Assembly: GCA_026182355.1 (NCBI GenBank)
Contig: JAPFBL010000256.1
Location: 186,001-250,000, forward strand
DNA: 64,000 nt
Reading direction: 5' to 3'
From: Hermatobates lingyangjiaoensis
Taxonomy: Eukaryota; Arthropoda; Insecta; Hemiptera; Hermatobatidae
Below, in pieces: positions 12,818-23,194 of the stretch (the stretch's first letter is position 1; every line of letters begins with the position of its first letter). Under the pieces are notes generated by a model. It was not told the origin of the DNA and searched no databases. It saw nothing but the letters and a program-made list of their open reading frames with translations. A program made the position numbers and the translations under genes.

Positions 12818-13010
12818 CTTGGTATGGAGCAAGGTCAGCCGCCTCTCTTTCCATCAAGCAGTTGAGCATTGATGAACTGAAGGTGTCCTCTCTCCTCTGA
12901 CCCTGTGCCTTGTGAAACGACTCGATAGCGTCGCCAATGTTGCCCATCAGCGCCTGAACAAAGCCTATGCTCGCATAGGTGCTTCCATCTCTCGGCTTCA
13001 GCGCCAGGGC
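12818..13010 (-). CDS. CDC16: CDC16 exon, last TPRs
   Basis: It begins after a T-rich tract ending TTTGCAAG and ends at GTAAATC. It reads ALALKPRDGSTYASIGFVQ, then ALMGNIGDAIESFHKA and RREDTFSSSMLNCLMER, closing with LAPYQG. The family has QAL.L.P.NASTYSAIGYIHSLMGNFENAVDYFH.ALGLRRDDTF...ML. It ends in phase 1. The exon is GC-rich against its AT-rich surroundings. MITEs lie only 35 bp upstream of its acceptor and about 18 bp downstream of its donor, so both introns start or end almost directly in transposon sequence. Confidence 0.96.
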
Positions 13011-13045
13011 CTTGCAAACAAAACAAAAAAAAACAATAAACCAAG

Positions 13046-13620
13046 TACAGACGCTCCCCTACTAACGAAAATTCGATTTACGAACTTTCGGAGATACAAA
13101 CAGACTTGTCAATACATATACCAAATTTTATAAATACGTAAAAAACAACAAAACGCTGTAAGTTAGATTTCGTCTTGAGCGTTTTCTCATATCCATAAAT
13201 CCCTTGCAATTTTCGAGCAACAGGACCCAAATGTTGAGCACTATACGAAGGTTGCAAAAAAAATGAATGATGTAATACAGTGCTACCGCATCATTTACGA
13301 TGACAAGAAAACGAAAACCGTCCAATTGTCGAAATAAACGGTTTTATAGAATTACTGTTTTCAGTGTGTTATGTTTTCCCTCTCTGTCTGTCTCTCTCTC
13401 TCTCCCTCTCCTCTCACTCACCGTGCCCACATTTTTATAAAGCATATTTTTTTTACTATTTAGTGATGTTGAAATGCAGTAGAAAGCCATATAGGTTAAT
13501 TGTATAAGCCCTAAAAATACATTTTACTATAAAAAAATGTCTTGTACGACTTACGAACAAATTCAGCTAACGAACGACTCTCCGGAACGTATCTCGTTCG
13601 TAAGTTGGGGAGCGTCTGTA
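13046..13620. mobile_element. MITE (about 571 bp plus TA duplications)
   Basis: The left end CAGACGCTCCCCTACT and right end GGGGAGCGTCTG form terminal inverted repeats inside TA dinucleotides (13046-13047, 13619-13620). Subterminal ACGAA/TTCGT blocks are also inverted. A CT-rich microsatellite lies inside at about 13380-13425. It has no transposase and lies 35 bp from the CDC16 exon acceptor at 13010. Confidence 0.85.
13376..13425. repeat. CT-rich microsatellite
   Basis: TCTCTCTGTCTGTCTCTCTC and further CT units, internal to the MITE. Confidence 0.9.
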
Positions 13621-14714
13621 TTTATTAATCAAGACAGTAAGAATTAATTTTATTGATTTAATCCTATACAAGAGCACAATGACGAATAGAATCCAAATGT
13701 GTTTATTTGAAACCGATGTAGACACTGTGCCAACCTGGTCCCCAAAAAGTACATGTATTTTAATTGAATGCAAGCTATAGGAATTTACCCAATACATCTT
13801 CAGTATACCTGCGTTAGATTCGTGACTCAATGTTGACAAACACCCGGCTTTTTCTTCACCTTCCTCAAGCTTTTTTAATAATAATAATGAAGTATCAACT
13901 CTTATTTTGAATCTCAAGTTAATATACAGTTGAATTTCGATATCAATATCCATAAAATGACTCTACTAAAAGGTGAGTTTTAATTAACTTGAAATAAAGT
14001 TTGTGGGGCCCAACTCATTTCTTTATCAATCTAATGATAACATCTACAATGATAATGAATGAACTATTCTATACATGCAATTTGTTTTTTTAAAACAGCA
14101 AAACAAATTAGCTTTAACTTAGGAAAGTGATTAACATTATACAAGTATTGCTGTTTGTTTGTTTTTTAACTGAAGCTTAATAACAAGTAGAAATGACCAG
14201 AGTATGTACATTGTAGACTAATATCTAGGTCCAGTGAAGTCTGGAACAAAAGTTCCAATTCGTATTGGATCCAATAACCAAATGATTATAATAATTGTTC
14301 GTATAAAACGCTTACAATTAACTGTTTTAATCTCTACTGCTATTCTAGGGGCGGAAAGTGGGATACATTTGTTGTTTAGCACCCTTTTTTGGTTTTGGCA
14401 AATGTCAAGTAACATTACCAACATTTTTAACTAACATTTTAACCAGGTTTGGGGTCGACAGCTTTAGGTGAACAATATTTTCAATAACTATACATGAAAA
14501 ATCAGTTATTTTTTCATTTCATTTCGAACACGAAATGTTCGAAACGAGTAGAACAAAAAAAGGTTCTTTTTTATGTGTGGACACTTTGATTTATCAATTT
14601 ACCCCAGTATGAGTAAATACCACTCAATTACGGATTGCACAACTAATAAGTATTTTTTCATGTTTTTTCAACAATTATTTCCCTATTAAAGAATACACCT
14701 AGTATTGAACACAC
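13621..14714. other. Intronic AT-rich sequence
   Basis: Between two CDC16 exons. Small open frames on both strands (about 13567-13953 and 14218-14434) show no recognisable domain. I see no convincing element ends. Confidence 0.4.
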
Positions 14715-14874
14715 CTGGTAGTGGTAATCCAAGGCCTTGTCGTACTTCTTCAGTTTACGGCAAGTGTGACCCAGATTGTTCAGAAGTGGCTCCCATTTAC
14801 TTGCAATAATTGGTTCATTAATCTCTTTTACTCTTTTTAAAGTATCTTCAAAAAACTGTTCCGCTTCCACAAAG
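14715..14874 (-). CDS. CDC16: CDC16 exon, TPR (WEPLLNNLGH)
   Basis: The acceptor is TTTTAATAG and the donor GTGTGT. It reads FVEAEQFFEDTLKRVKEIN and then KWEPLLNNLGHTCRKLKKY, closing with DKALDYHYQ. The family reads TAEKWFLDALEKI...KWEPLLNNLGHVCRKLKKY.EALDYHRQ. It ends on a codon boundary (phase 0), and the next exon also begins in phase 0. The donor (CAG|GTGTGT) is acceptable though not optimal. Confidence 0.96.
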
Positions 14875-15299
14875 CTATTAAAAATAAACAACAAAATTAA
14901 TATCAATATTAACCAATGAATTCAGAATATAACTCAAATAAATTGAAAAATCTACACCCATGCAAAAGCATACATATGTGCATATTGTTTTTCTTCATGA
15001 TTCAAGCTGCATTTTTTAATACCTACCTAGTATCTTCTGAAAAATTAGTAAGTTATACAATTCATGTACCGAGATACAGTATCTATACGGTAAAAGTGTT
15101 ACACAGCGGAATACCAATTAAGCCTTAACTACTAATATCATATCGAATATACGTAATCAATAGCTTTCAATGGACCTTAGCGAAGAATAAAAAGAGAAAT
15201 TGAGCATCCAGTAGTCATATTAATACACACAAGTATACACGCATCAGGTTGTGTAAACCCAGAGAAATACATGGAAGGAAGCTATTTATACATTTTCAA

Positions 15300-15550
15300 C
15301 ATATATATATATATATATCAATGATCAAACCACAATAAGAAATGGGAAAACAAGACTAAGATCTTTCAACCGTAACAAGCGGTCTTCGTCAGAGTCAAAA
15401 CCCAACTCCAAAAACCAAACCAAAACTGACGAAGACCGCTTGTTACGGTTGAAAGATCTTAGTCTTGTTTTCCCATTTCTTATTGTGGTTTGAACATTGA
15501 TTGTTGTTTCACGTGTTTATGTGAAATATATTTATATATATATATATATA
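15300..15550. mobile_element. Fold-back, PLE terminal family A
   Basis: The arms pair over about 100 bp with a spacer of about 35 bp (AAAACCCAACTCC...). Both carry CTGACGAAGACCGCTTG and GTTGAAAGATCTTAG, then CCCATTTCTTATTGTGG. (TA)n tracts flank both sides (15301-15319, 15534-15550). Confidence 0.9.
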
Positions 15551-16680
15551 AAGTGAAGAACTCACTTCACATAAAATTTGCAAGATTGGCCACAAAAAAA
15601 AAACAAAAACAGTACCACATTATATAGTACAAAAAAGTACTTATTCATGTTTGAAGAAGAAAAAAAAAACAGAAAAAATATAATAGAAAAAAAAAGACTG
15701 TTACAAAGAATAAAACTTAATAAAAAAATAAAGATAAAAGTGATAAAATAAAAAATAACTGCCTGAATTGAAATAAATTTAAATGATTATAAACTTAATT
15801 AACAAATGAATAAAACTAAATATATTTTTAAAAAAATGTTTTCAGAATACAAGTTGACGGTTCAGGTTGACATCTGAATATAAACCAGCTCAGGAGTCAT
15901 ATCTGGGCTTCTTGAGAAGCTTTCAAAGTGATAAATTTATTGTATTTAGGGACCGTTTTTAGTTTAAACTCTAAAGCATTCATTAAAACTGGCAATTGAC
16001 ATGAATGCAACGGGTAATGTAAAATACCGACTGACCGAGGAACAACTTGATTCAATTTGTCGCTGTTATTTGGCCAATAAATAGTTACATTTCTGAATTG
16101 CTTACTATTTTATATATATATTTTTTTTTTCTTGGCGGTATATTCTCCTGTGCTCTCGTGGACACTATATAACACATCTCCAATTCTTTCTTTATCTACA
16201 ATTCTTCATTACCAACATGTTTCAACTGTTCTCCAGTCAGAATACAACTCCAACTTCAGAATACTTGTTTTTAGAACGAGTTTTTTTCAAAAAAAAAAAA
16301 AAAAAAGAAACTTAAATTAGTGGAATTTAAAAATCTATATTAATTATTAATAAAAAATCTCATTTATAATATATTCTATTAACTATCTATTAATAATAAA
16401 TAAATTTGTTTTAAAAATATAAAATTGATCTCAATACAATTTTTAGCTTAGAAAAAGTGTTTACAAAGATACAAAATCAGTTATTTTTTATAATGAAGAA
16501 ACAATTGGTATATTAAAGAAATATAATTTTAATACACATAAAATGTAGAATTTATTTCATTAAAAAAATCAACTTTTTTACTTTACTTTCCAATTTTTAA
16601 ATGGTTCTGCATGTTTTTTAATCTTGGTTTGATTTCTAAGCAATAAGGTATACTTTCTTTGAATTAATATACATTTTTAA
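15551..16680. other. AT-rich intronic sequence
   Basis: A-rich runs and no supported coding or repeat feature, apart from an A17-like homopolymer near 16292-16308. Confidence 0.45.
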
Positions 16681-16849
16681 CTATGTTTCTAGGAGAAGCA
16701 GGAGGATTTTGGCTGGATACCAGTCTGACAAAAAAAAATATGTGCAAGGAAAAGTTTGCCATCATATGAGATGACTGGTAGAAGTATGTGGTGGTTAGAG
16801 TGTGGCAAGAATGTGCTGCTAGGAGGACAAATAGCACTGCTCAGCTTCA

Positions 16850-17210
16850 CAGAGTTCAACTTGAGTTCGGCACTGTGATGAACTCTGCAGTACTGCCAGA
16901 CGTCATGAAATAGTATTGAATCGGTTGAGAATTGATCACACCAGGCTGACTCAGCGTCATTCTTACGAGAGATACTAAATATTACCAGGTCCCATGAACA
17001 GTACAGCATATTGTGGCGGAATGCTCGAAAGTCAAAAGAGAAAGCAGGAATAATAGAGAAAGAGCTAACATCAACACTAAAAAAGATATGACAAACTTTT
17101 CAAAACTTACGATTGAGATCTGACAAATGACAAAATATGCAAAGAACCTGTCGGGGTTACTCCTGGGGTTTCTTAAGGGACTCGGTTCATCTGACAGTTT
17201 TTAGGTGAAA
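16850..17210 (+). pseudogene. LINE (Jockey/R1-like) RNase H-side C-terminus, broken
   Basis: In different plus-strand frames it reads LRIDHTRLTQRHSYER and then VQHIVAECSKVKRE, followed by LLLGFLKGLGSSDSF and a stop. Non-LTR retrotransposon ORF2 tails have the order TRLRIGHTRLTHSY...TVEHIL.EC..Y...R...LL.FL. It is frameshifted at least once and lacks the reverse transcriptase. A GC-richer stretch to its left (16680-16850) may belong to the same element. Confidence 0.7.
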
Positions 17211-17310
17211 CAATAGGAGGTGCGATATTCCCTCGGGGAATCAGCATAGGGGGGCAGCAGACTTTGTCATCTGTCCCTCAGCCCTCCCAAAAAGAAAACA
17301 ACTTTTTAAA

Positions 17311-18085
17311 GGAGTGCAACATTTCCTTGCCACTCGCAATCTCCTCCCCATCCTTTACGTACGATACATAGATGATATTTTTTTCCTGTGGCCCCATGGT
17401 AAGCATGAGTTAGATCAGTTCCTTACGTCATTTAATTCCTTCTCTTCATCTATTTCCTTTACTCATCAAGTGTCCAATAACCTTATTACATTTTTGGATG
17501 TCAGCGTCACCTACGATGGGGGTCATCTTTCTACATCTGTCCATATCAAGCCTACTAACGCCCAGCAGTACCTTCATTTCAATAGTTGTCATCCCTCCCA
17601 CGTAAAAAAAGCTATCCCCAGATCATTGTCCATACGCCTCCATAAAATTTGTAGCAGAATAAAAGATCGTTCCTTCCAAATAGATTTATTGAAACAGAAA
17701 TTTTCTGACCGAGGATATCCTTCTAATTTCATTAACAACCGTATAGTCCCTGCAGACGTTCATCATAATTCAGGTCCTAGGAGGGATCGCAGTGACTCTA
17801 ATTTCCTCATCACCACTTATTTTCCTGGTGCTCATAGGCTGGGTGCAGTTGTCAGGGAGTTTTCCCTATACTTTCTTCTTCCTCCTGTACTTCTTCAGTC
17901 TTTAGTGAGGCACCTTCCATTTCCTATCGCAAACCTGCTAATCTTCAATCTATCTTCTCTCACATCTCTTCTCCTAAGCCTCCAAAAACTGCTGGTGGTA
18001 TGGTTCAATGTGGACGTCGTGGATGTCTTACTTGTCCTATCATCAATCCTGTTCCTTCCTTTACCTCCTTCCATAGTAAACGCTG
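17311..18085 (+). pseudogene. PLE reverse transcriptase C-terminal part
   Basis: The plus frame reads LPILYVRYIDDIFFLW, with the catalytic YIDD box, then NNLITFLDVSVTYDGG, SVHIKPTNAQQYLHFNSCHP and SDRGYPSNFINNRIVPAD, ending TTYFPGAHRLG. These are the palm, thumb and connector blocks of Penelope-like reverse transcriptases. Near 17880-17900 the frame shifts; the continuation reads SYRKPANLQSIFSHISSPKP and CGRRGCLTC, the Cys-rich linker that precedes the endonuclease. The element is cut off at (TA)n before the GIY-YIG domain. N-terminal RT motifs are absent, so it is 5'-truncated and dead. Confidence 0.9.
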
Positions 18086-18137
18086 ATATATATATATATA
18101 TATATATAAATGATATATGATATATATATATATATCA
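18085..18137. repeat. (TA)n microsatellite
   Basis: Two TA runs with a short interruption, at the 3' break of the PLE fragment. Confidence 0.95.
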
Positions 18138-18422
18138 AGAAGTTCATAATCAAGAAATTTATCTAATTTTTTCCTCAACTATTCTCTTGACGGTGAAGAC
18201 GTTTATCTCACTAGCATATGTAGTTGATTACGTTAAATGGTTAAACACAACTACTATGTTTAACCTGTGCCATATTCCTGAAGAATTCAACTGAATATTT
18301 ACATTAAAATAAAAAAATATTGTATTATTATCATATTAGATTGGAATGTTTACAGATCCATGTCCTTCTTATTGTTCTAAAAAGTTATTAATAAATTATG
18401 AACCATTCAGTTATGGACTGAC

Positions 18423-18572
18423 TCATTATTTTTAAAGGCTACAACTCCCATTTCATGGATAACGAAAGGGTCATCGGGGGCTATCGTTCGGGCCTGGACG
18501 AAGAAACGCTCAGCAAGCTTGATATTCGTCAGAGCGCACTCCAGTCCTATGTATAAGAGCGGCAGATGACAG
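18423..18572 (-). CDS. CDC16: CDC16 exon, TPR (GCHLPLLYIG...)
   Basis: The exon lies between TTTTTCAG (18573-18575) and a GTCAGT donor (18421-18422). It reads CHLPLLYIGLECALTN, then KLAERFFVQARTIAPDD and PFVIHEMGVVAFKNN. The family has CHLPMLYIGLEY.LTNN.KLAERFF.QAL.IAPEDPFV.HE.GVVAF.N. The exon is 150 bp, with one carried base at the start and phase 2 at the end; GA plus the next exon's C gives Asp. The GC content of the coding part is clearly above that of its flanks. The donor is weaker than the others but is the only one in phase. Confidence 0.95.
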
Positions 18573-18714
18573 CTGAAAAACAATCACAACACAATATAAA
18601 TTAACTTTAACAATTCCTTTTGTTTGCATATATACTCAACGAATATATTTTTTTTAAAAAAAAATCTAGTATTACAAGTTTTTGTAAGTTATCCACAACT
18701 TATGCAGTTATTAA

Positions 18715-18795
18715 ATACTTATTTGAAAAGTGAGTCTTTGTTATGTTTCTGTCTATGTGTCACAGTTTATTTTAAGCATATATATATATCTTATT
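18715..18795 (+). mobile_element. PLE terminal module, family E (half)
   Basis: TTGAAAAGTGAGTCTTTGTT and ATGTTTCTGTCTATGTGTCA run into TTTATTTTAA and (TA)n. The same module is at 38.9, 46.4 and 61.6 kb. Confidence 0.8.
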
Positions 18796-19828
18796 ATATA
18801 TTCCAATATAGTCATCCAAAGTTCTAGAATCTTTAAATCTAAGATAAAATTTGAGCGAAACGCTCCTCTGTTGTGACCTGTCAGACACGTGGAGCGCTGG
18901 CAATGCATAATTCGCAGTAGAAGTTTTTTCTTTTAAACGAATTTGTCAAATTTGTTTACTTGTTTGGTAGACTATTTTATCACCATGTAATTAGGTTGAA
19001 AGTATATGCTGTTCTCATTAAGCTATTCTGTATATTCATATAAGTAAATATACAATATATTAATATACTAATTATATTCTTAATAAATAGATGTGAATTA
19101 AGGGCAACCTATGTTTAGAATTACACTAGCTATGAAATCTATGGAATGTGTGGGACCATTCCTGTGGCAACAGCTTTCACTCCGGCAAATTCACCACAAG
19201 ACTCCTGCATTCCATCCATGAAGTAATGATAGCAAACACTGTTTCTCACTTAAAACTGAAGATATTTTCTATGAACCACAGCAATATATAAAACCAAAAT
19301 GCATGATGGCACCATTAGATATAACAAAATAGTTTAGTGTTTTCTTTTTTTTGACGGGATACTAAAAAAGATAACAAAGTATACCTCTAATAGTTTCTTA
19401 CATTAAAATATTTTTAATCGAGTTATTGAAAAGTATCGTATCTTTAAATATGTAGGCAAGTTTTTTCATGCAAGGAGGTCCAAAAATAGACATAGAACAG
19501 GTAATATTAATGTACATATTTATGAGTTATATTATTAGAGTGCTTTTAAAATAATCATGGTATTTGTAGTACCCATATTTTTTGCATTCAACAGTTTCTT
19601 TTACGATATTCTATCATACATTCCATAATCAGAGCAATATTTATTTAAAGTAAATAAGCAGTATACGGAAATGGAATTACTTCGTATGTAATTTTATTTC
19701 TTACCTATTGATATAATAAAAATTTGGACCATTCCTGATAAGTAAAATTTATTTCAGGAATATCTGATTGAGCAACAACAAAAATTTGAATCATTGAATA
19801 CAAATTATAAAGTTTGTTTAAATTATAC

Positions 19829-19995
19829 ACATCCATTTATTAATGTGGATTTCTTATGATTTCTAGAAATCTTAACAGGACTGAAAGAAATGTGTATTTG
19901 GTGATACATGGGTCCAGGGACCCTACTCAATCTAAGAGAGTAGGCTACCCAACTACTGTTTGAATAACTCTTCTGTATTAAGCAGATAGTAACGT
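19829..19995. repeat. Dispersed repeat Rep-B, copy 1
   Basis: Shares ATTTATTAATG.GGAT, AACAGG.CTGAAA, GAGTAGGCTACCC-like and TTTGAATA blocks with 27300-27465 in the same orientation. It is non-coding as far as can be seen. Confidence 0.65.
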
Positions 19996-20105
19996 ATTTC
20001 CTGCACAAAAAGACAGGAATGTATCCACAATCCAGTCGTGGGCGTTTCAGATAGGCGTTCTGATTTCAGGAGTCTACCCAACATCCCTTGCACCTGATTA
20101 TTATA

Positions 20106-21280
20106 CAGGGTGCGGAACAAGTAACACCCTTTGTTTTAGAGAAACAAAATTCGACACTTTTTTGATTATCCTTTATTTTTTTAAACTTGAATGTTTTCGA
20201 AAGTAAATTGATTAATTTTAGATCTCAACAAAAATAAAATAATGGTTATTTGGTGTAAAATTTTAAACACTATTTTTCTTGTTTATCGAGATTTGGTCTA
20301 GCTTCAATAATACAACACCTTTAAGCCGACGTTTCGTCTATATATGTAGACATCTTCAGAGCTACATCAATACAGAATTTAATTATAATAACATTAAATG
20401 TAATTATATTACATTATTTAATTAATATATATAATTACCTTGGTATTTTTCTATTATGAGGAAGCAACTACATAACGGTTTTTGTTCAAATCAGCTAGTG
20501 TGCTGCCCTAGTGACTGTTTTTCGAACCTTCTAATCAGACTTGATAACTCAAAACCATCCTTCAAAACTCATTAAAAATATGTATATCAAAAAGGAACCA
20601 GGAAACTACAACCAAATTTGTTAATTAAACGTATCTTTGGTAGTTTTAATAAGTGTTTCAATCCTAATAACTTCCCAAGGAACAATCATTTATATGTTGA
20701 ACATAGAAACATAGAAATAACATAACATAATTACTTTTCATGTTATTGTAATTAAATTCTGAATTAATGTAGCCCTGAAGATGTCTACAAATATAGACGA
20801 AACGTCAGCTTAAAGTTGTTGTATTATTGAAGTTAGACCAAATCTCGATAAAAAAGATAAATAGTGTTCAAGAAAAATATATGTGGTCAAGATAAAGAAA
20901 ACATAAAATTTTAAATAAAAATGAAATCAAGCCTAAAAAAAGTTATACAAAAAAACTGTGGACTTTTAAATTTAGTTGAGATACTTAAAATGTTCCCCTT
21001 CGATACAATTTTTAACTCTATCAGCGACACGGTTACACATTTTTTGAGACACTTCTATGCTAATTTCATAAATTTATCTGAAAATGAATTCTTTAATTCT
21101 GGAATTCTTTTCGGCTTAAGATTGTAAACTTCATCCTTTAGTACAGTCCACATGAAAAGAAAGTCCAGTGGTGTTAGGTCATGGTTTTATATAATATTTG
21201 AAAAAATAAATATTTGGCAATTATTAAAGAAAATATACATGTATGCATCATAAGATGTAAAAAAAAAATGCCACGCCCTG
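20106..21280 (-). mobile_element. Mariner-like element split by a fold-back
   Basis: The ends CAGGGTGCGG and CGCCCTG lie inside TA dinucleotides (20104-20105 and 21281-21282). The minus strand at about 20930-21185 reads LTPLDFLFMWTVLKDEVYNL and then KPKRIPELKNSFSDKFMKLA, resembling the C-terminal part of mariner-type DDE transposases (PLDFFLWG.LK..VY...P.....L). An in-frame stop follows, and the N-terminal half is gone. A 637-bp fold-back sits inside (20267-20903), so the mariner insertion is older. Confidence 0.82.
20267..20903. mobile_element. Fold-back family B with asymmetric tail and target duplication
   Basis: It starts AACACTATTTTTC and ends with the one-sided tail ATATGTGGTCAAGATAAAG. 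TAAAATTTTAA occurs at both flanks (20256-20266 and 20904-20914), an 11-bp target duplication. The arms (about 20270-20395 and 20740-20865) are inverted and carry CTGAAGATGTCTAC...GACGAAACGTC, a hammerhead-like core. The middle is AT-rich and partly palindromic. Confidence 0.88.
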
Positions 21281-21334
21281 TAGATTCTATATATTAAACT
21301 GAAATAGTCATGTTTATTATGTATATTAGCTCAC

Positions 21335-21491
21335 CCTTTCATAAGTTGAGATGCTTTAAAGTAAGCCGCCATCGCCTGATCATGTTCATTCTCAACAGCA
21401 AAAGAATGTCCATAAGCCAGCCAGCCTGGGCCAAAAAGACGGTCCAACGTAGTCGCCTTTCCCAGGTACCTTCGAGCCGAATCACTGTTAT
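21335..21491 (-). CDS. CDC16: CDC16 exon, conserved TPR core
   Basis: It follows TTGTTATAG and ends at a GTGAGC donor. It encodes DNSDSARRYLGKATTLDRLF, then GPGWLAYGHSFAVENEHDQA and MAAYFKASQLMKG. The metazoan family has ARRYLSKATTLE...GPAWIAYGHSFAVE.EHDQAMAAYF.A.QLMKGCH. It is the best-conserved exon in the window. It ends in phase 2 (GG), and the next exon supplies C for Gly. A mariner-like element split by a fold-back sits in the intron about 50 bp to the left (20.1-21.28 kb). Confidence 0.97.
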
Positions 21492-21541
21492 CTATAACAA
21501 TACCTTCATTCACTCATGCATTCACAATACTTTATTATACT

Positions 21542-22140
21542 AGTTTCAATAATCCAGCAATTTTAATACATACTAAACTATGTTCCGCATAATCATAATA
21601 AAATAAGTATACACCCAGCAAGGTTAAAGTTTAGTACATTTGATATCTTTTAGACCTTGAAATGAATTTGAACAAAATATTTTCTACTAGGTGAACATTG
21701 CTAGTATTGCTTACCACAAACGGTTTTCTATTTTAATTACAACACAAACGAACAGTATAAAACATTTATTTAATAAACCTTCTTAAAGTTCATTCCTAGA
21801 ATATAACTATTCACGAATTACCCACTTTACGATTCCGCTATCTAAGTGTATAGAACCAGCTGATCTATAATAAAAAGTTCATTCTTACTAATCAATTTTC
21901 TATGTATTAATAAAACAGTTCTACAGATCTAGCTTATCTAAAATTGTAAAAATAGTTTTAAAATTGAATCATGACATAACAAAGGGCTCATAAAAACAGA
22001 CTAAATGTTTTGTAATATTCAAAGCGTCTTATTTTTTTTATAAAATACTAGTTCAACACCCATCACTTCACCGACGGATTAAATACCTTTTGGACACAAA
22101 CACACAACACACAAGAGGTCTTGTAGCTCTTGTAAAATTG
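21542..22140. other. AT-rich intronic sequence
   Basis: No supported feature. Confidence 0.45.
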
Positions 22141-22149
22141 TACAAGTAC

Positions 22150-22430
22150 AGTTGTACAATTGTAACTCTGGTAACTGGGTTTAACGTTTGGATTGCACCC
22201 AGTGTGACACTTTTTATGTGGGTTTGGCTACCACCAAGCTAAGCCTGTGTATGAATAATCACAGGACGTCCGTTGGTTATCGCAGTGATCTTCCCGTTGC
22301 TACTCATGCCAGCTCTCACGGATTCAGTTTTAATGACTATTCCCGTATACAGGTTCTGAGACAGATAACTGATAACAATTCAAAAGTCATTCTGAGGGCT
22401 TCAGGAAGAAGCTTTTATTAGTCTTCTGGG
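22150..22430 (+). pseudogene. PLE GIY-YIG endonuclease fragment
   Basis: It reads LDCTQCDTFYVGLATTKLSL, then MNNHRTSVGYRSDLP and SHGFSFNDYSRIQVLRQI, ending ILRAS. The Cys pair, YVG turn and NHR helix match the PLE GIY-YIG domain, and the copies at 0.2 and 60.0 kb are close relatives. The 5' border lies in a short TTGTACAA-rich repeat near 22.13 kb. The frame breaks after LRAS, where the sister copy continues with a Glu-rich helix. Confidence 0.88.
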
Positions 22431-22768
22431 CGGTAGATCTGCACCTGGGCTTAACCTCTTAGTGTATCTTTTGTTTACTTACTTATTTTTATTTTTGTTT
22501 GGGTTTTTGCACCTGTGCTAATAGTTTTTGTTTTCATTCGTTATAATTTATTTTACTTTTATTTCTTTATCTATCCTTGCCTCCTCTCCCTCCATAAGTT
22601 GGTTACACTGTTCTGTGCTTCTTCAAGACCACCGGCCAGTCGTTGTCTGCCTGCGCAGGGACTCGTTTCTTTCTTCCTGATGACGAGGACATCGAAATAT
22701 AGTAGTAAGTTTCTGTTTCATTTCTGTGAGTTCTTTGCGTCAATATAGTTCATATATATATTCGCAAC
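22431..22768 (+). mobile_element. PLE 3' region with hammerhead-like module
   Basis: It follows the endonuclease fragment directly. CCTGATGACGAGGACATCG and GAAATATAGTAGTAAG (22676-22708) match the module at 60.70-60.78 kb, which also follows a GIY-YIG domain. It ends at a short (TA)n. Confidence 0.78.
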
Positions 22769-23150
22769 AGCATCGGCACTCACTAGTTTTGTGCTGGTGG
22801 CCTCTATGTTTCTGGCAATTCTTCTTTCTTCTGTCCGCAGTTGCCACAGAATCTGTCCTAGAGACATCTTTGAGATTCAAAATTTTTCGAGCTTTCGGCG
22901 ATAGAACATCGGTCATCATCAGGTAGAGCATCTCTTGTAGTCAAGAGCTTAATAACTATCCGAATGAATCTTGCTCCTAGTTGGCCCAAAGGATCAACCA
23001 TTGGACCATTGTGTTTTATGGTCGAAAAATTTTGAATCTCAAAGATGTCTCTAGGACAGTTTCTATGGGATTTACAGTCAGAAGAAAGAATTGCCCGAAA
23101 GATCCTAGGCCACCAACACAAAACTGGTGAGTGCAGCAATATATGTTTAA
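22769..23150. mobile_element. Fold-back element with CTGATGATGACCGAT core
   Basis: The arms at about 22776-22900 and 23025-23150 are inverted and share CACCAACACAAAACT-like, AAAGATGTCTCTAGGACAG and CGAAAAATTTTGAATCTC blocks. The minus strand of the left half has CTGATGATGACCGATG then GCCGAAAGCTCG, a hammerhead-like order. Confidence 0.78.
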
Positions 23151-23194
23151 GAGAAGACCTGCTGTCAACATATACTAGTATAAAAAGATTTCAC

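Noticed and set aside
13567..13953. 128-codon minus-strand gene
   Set aside because: It starts inside a MITE terminal repeat, is AT-rich, and shows no domain; a chance frame.
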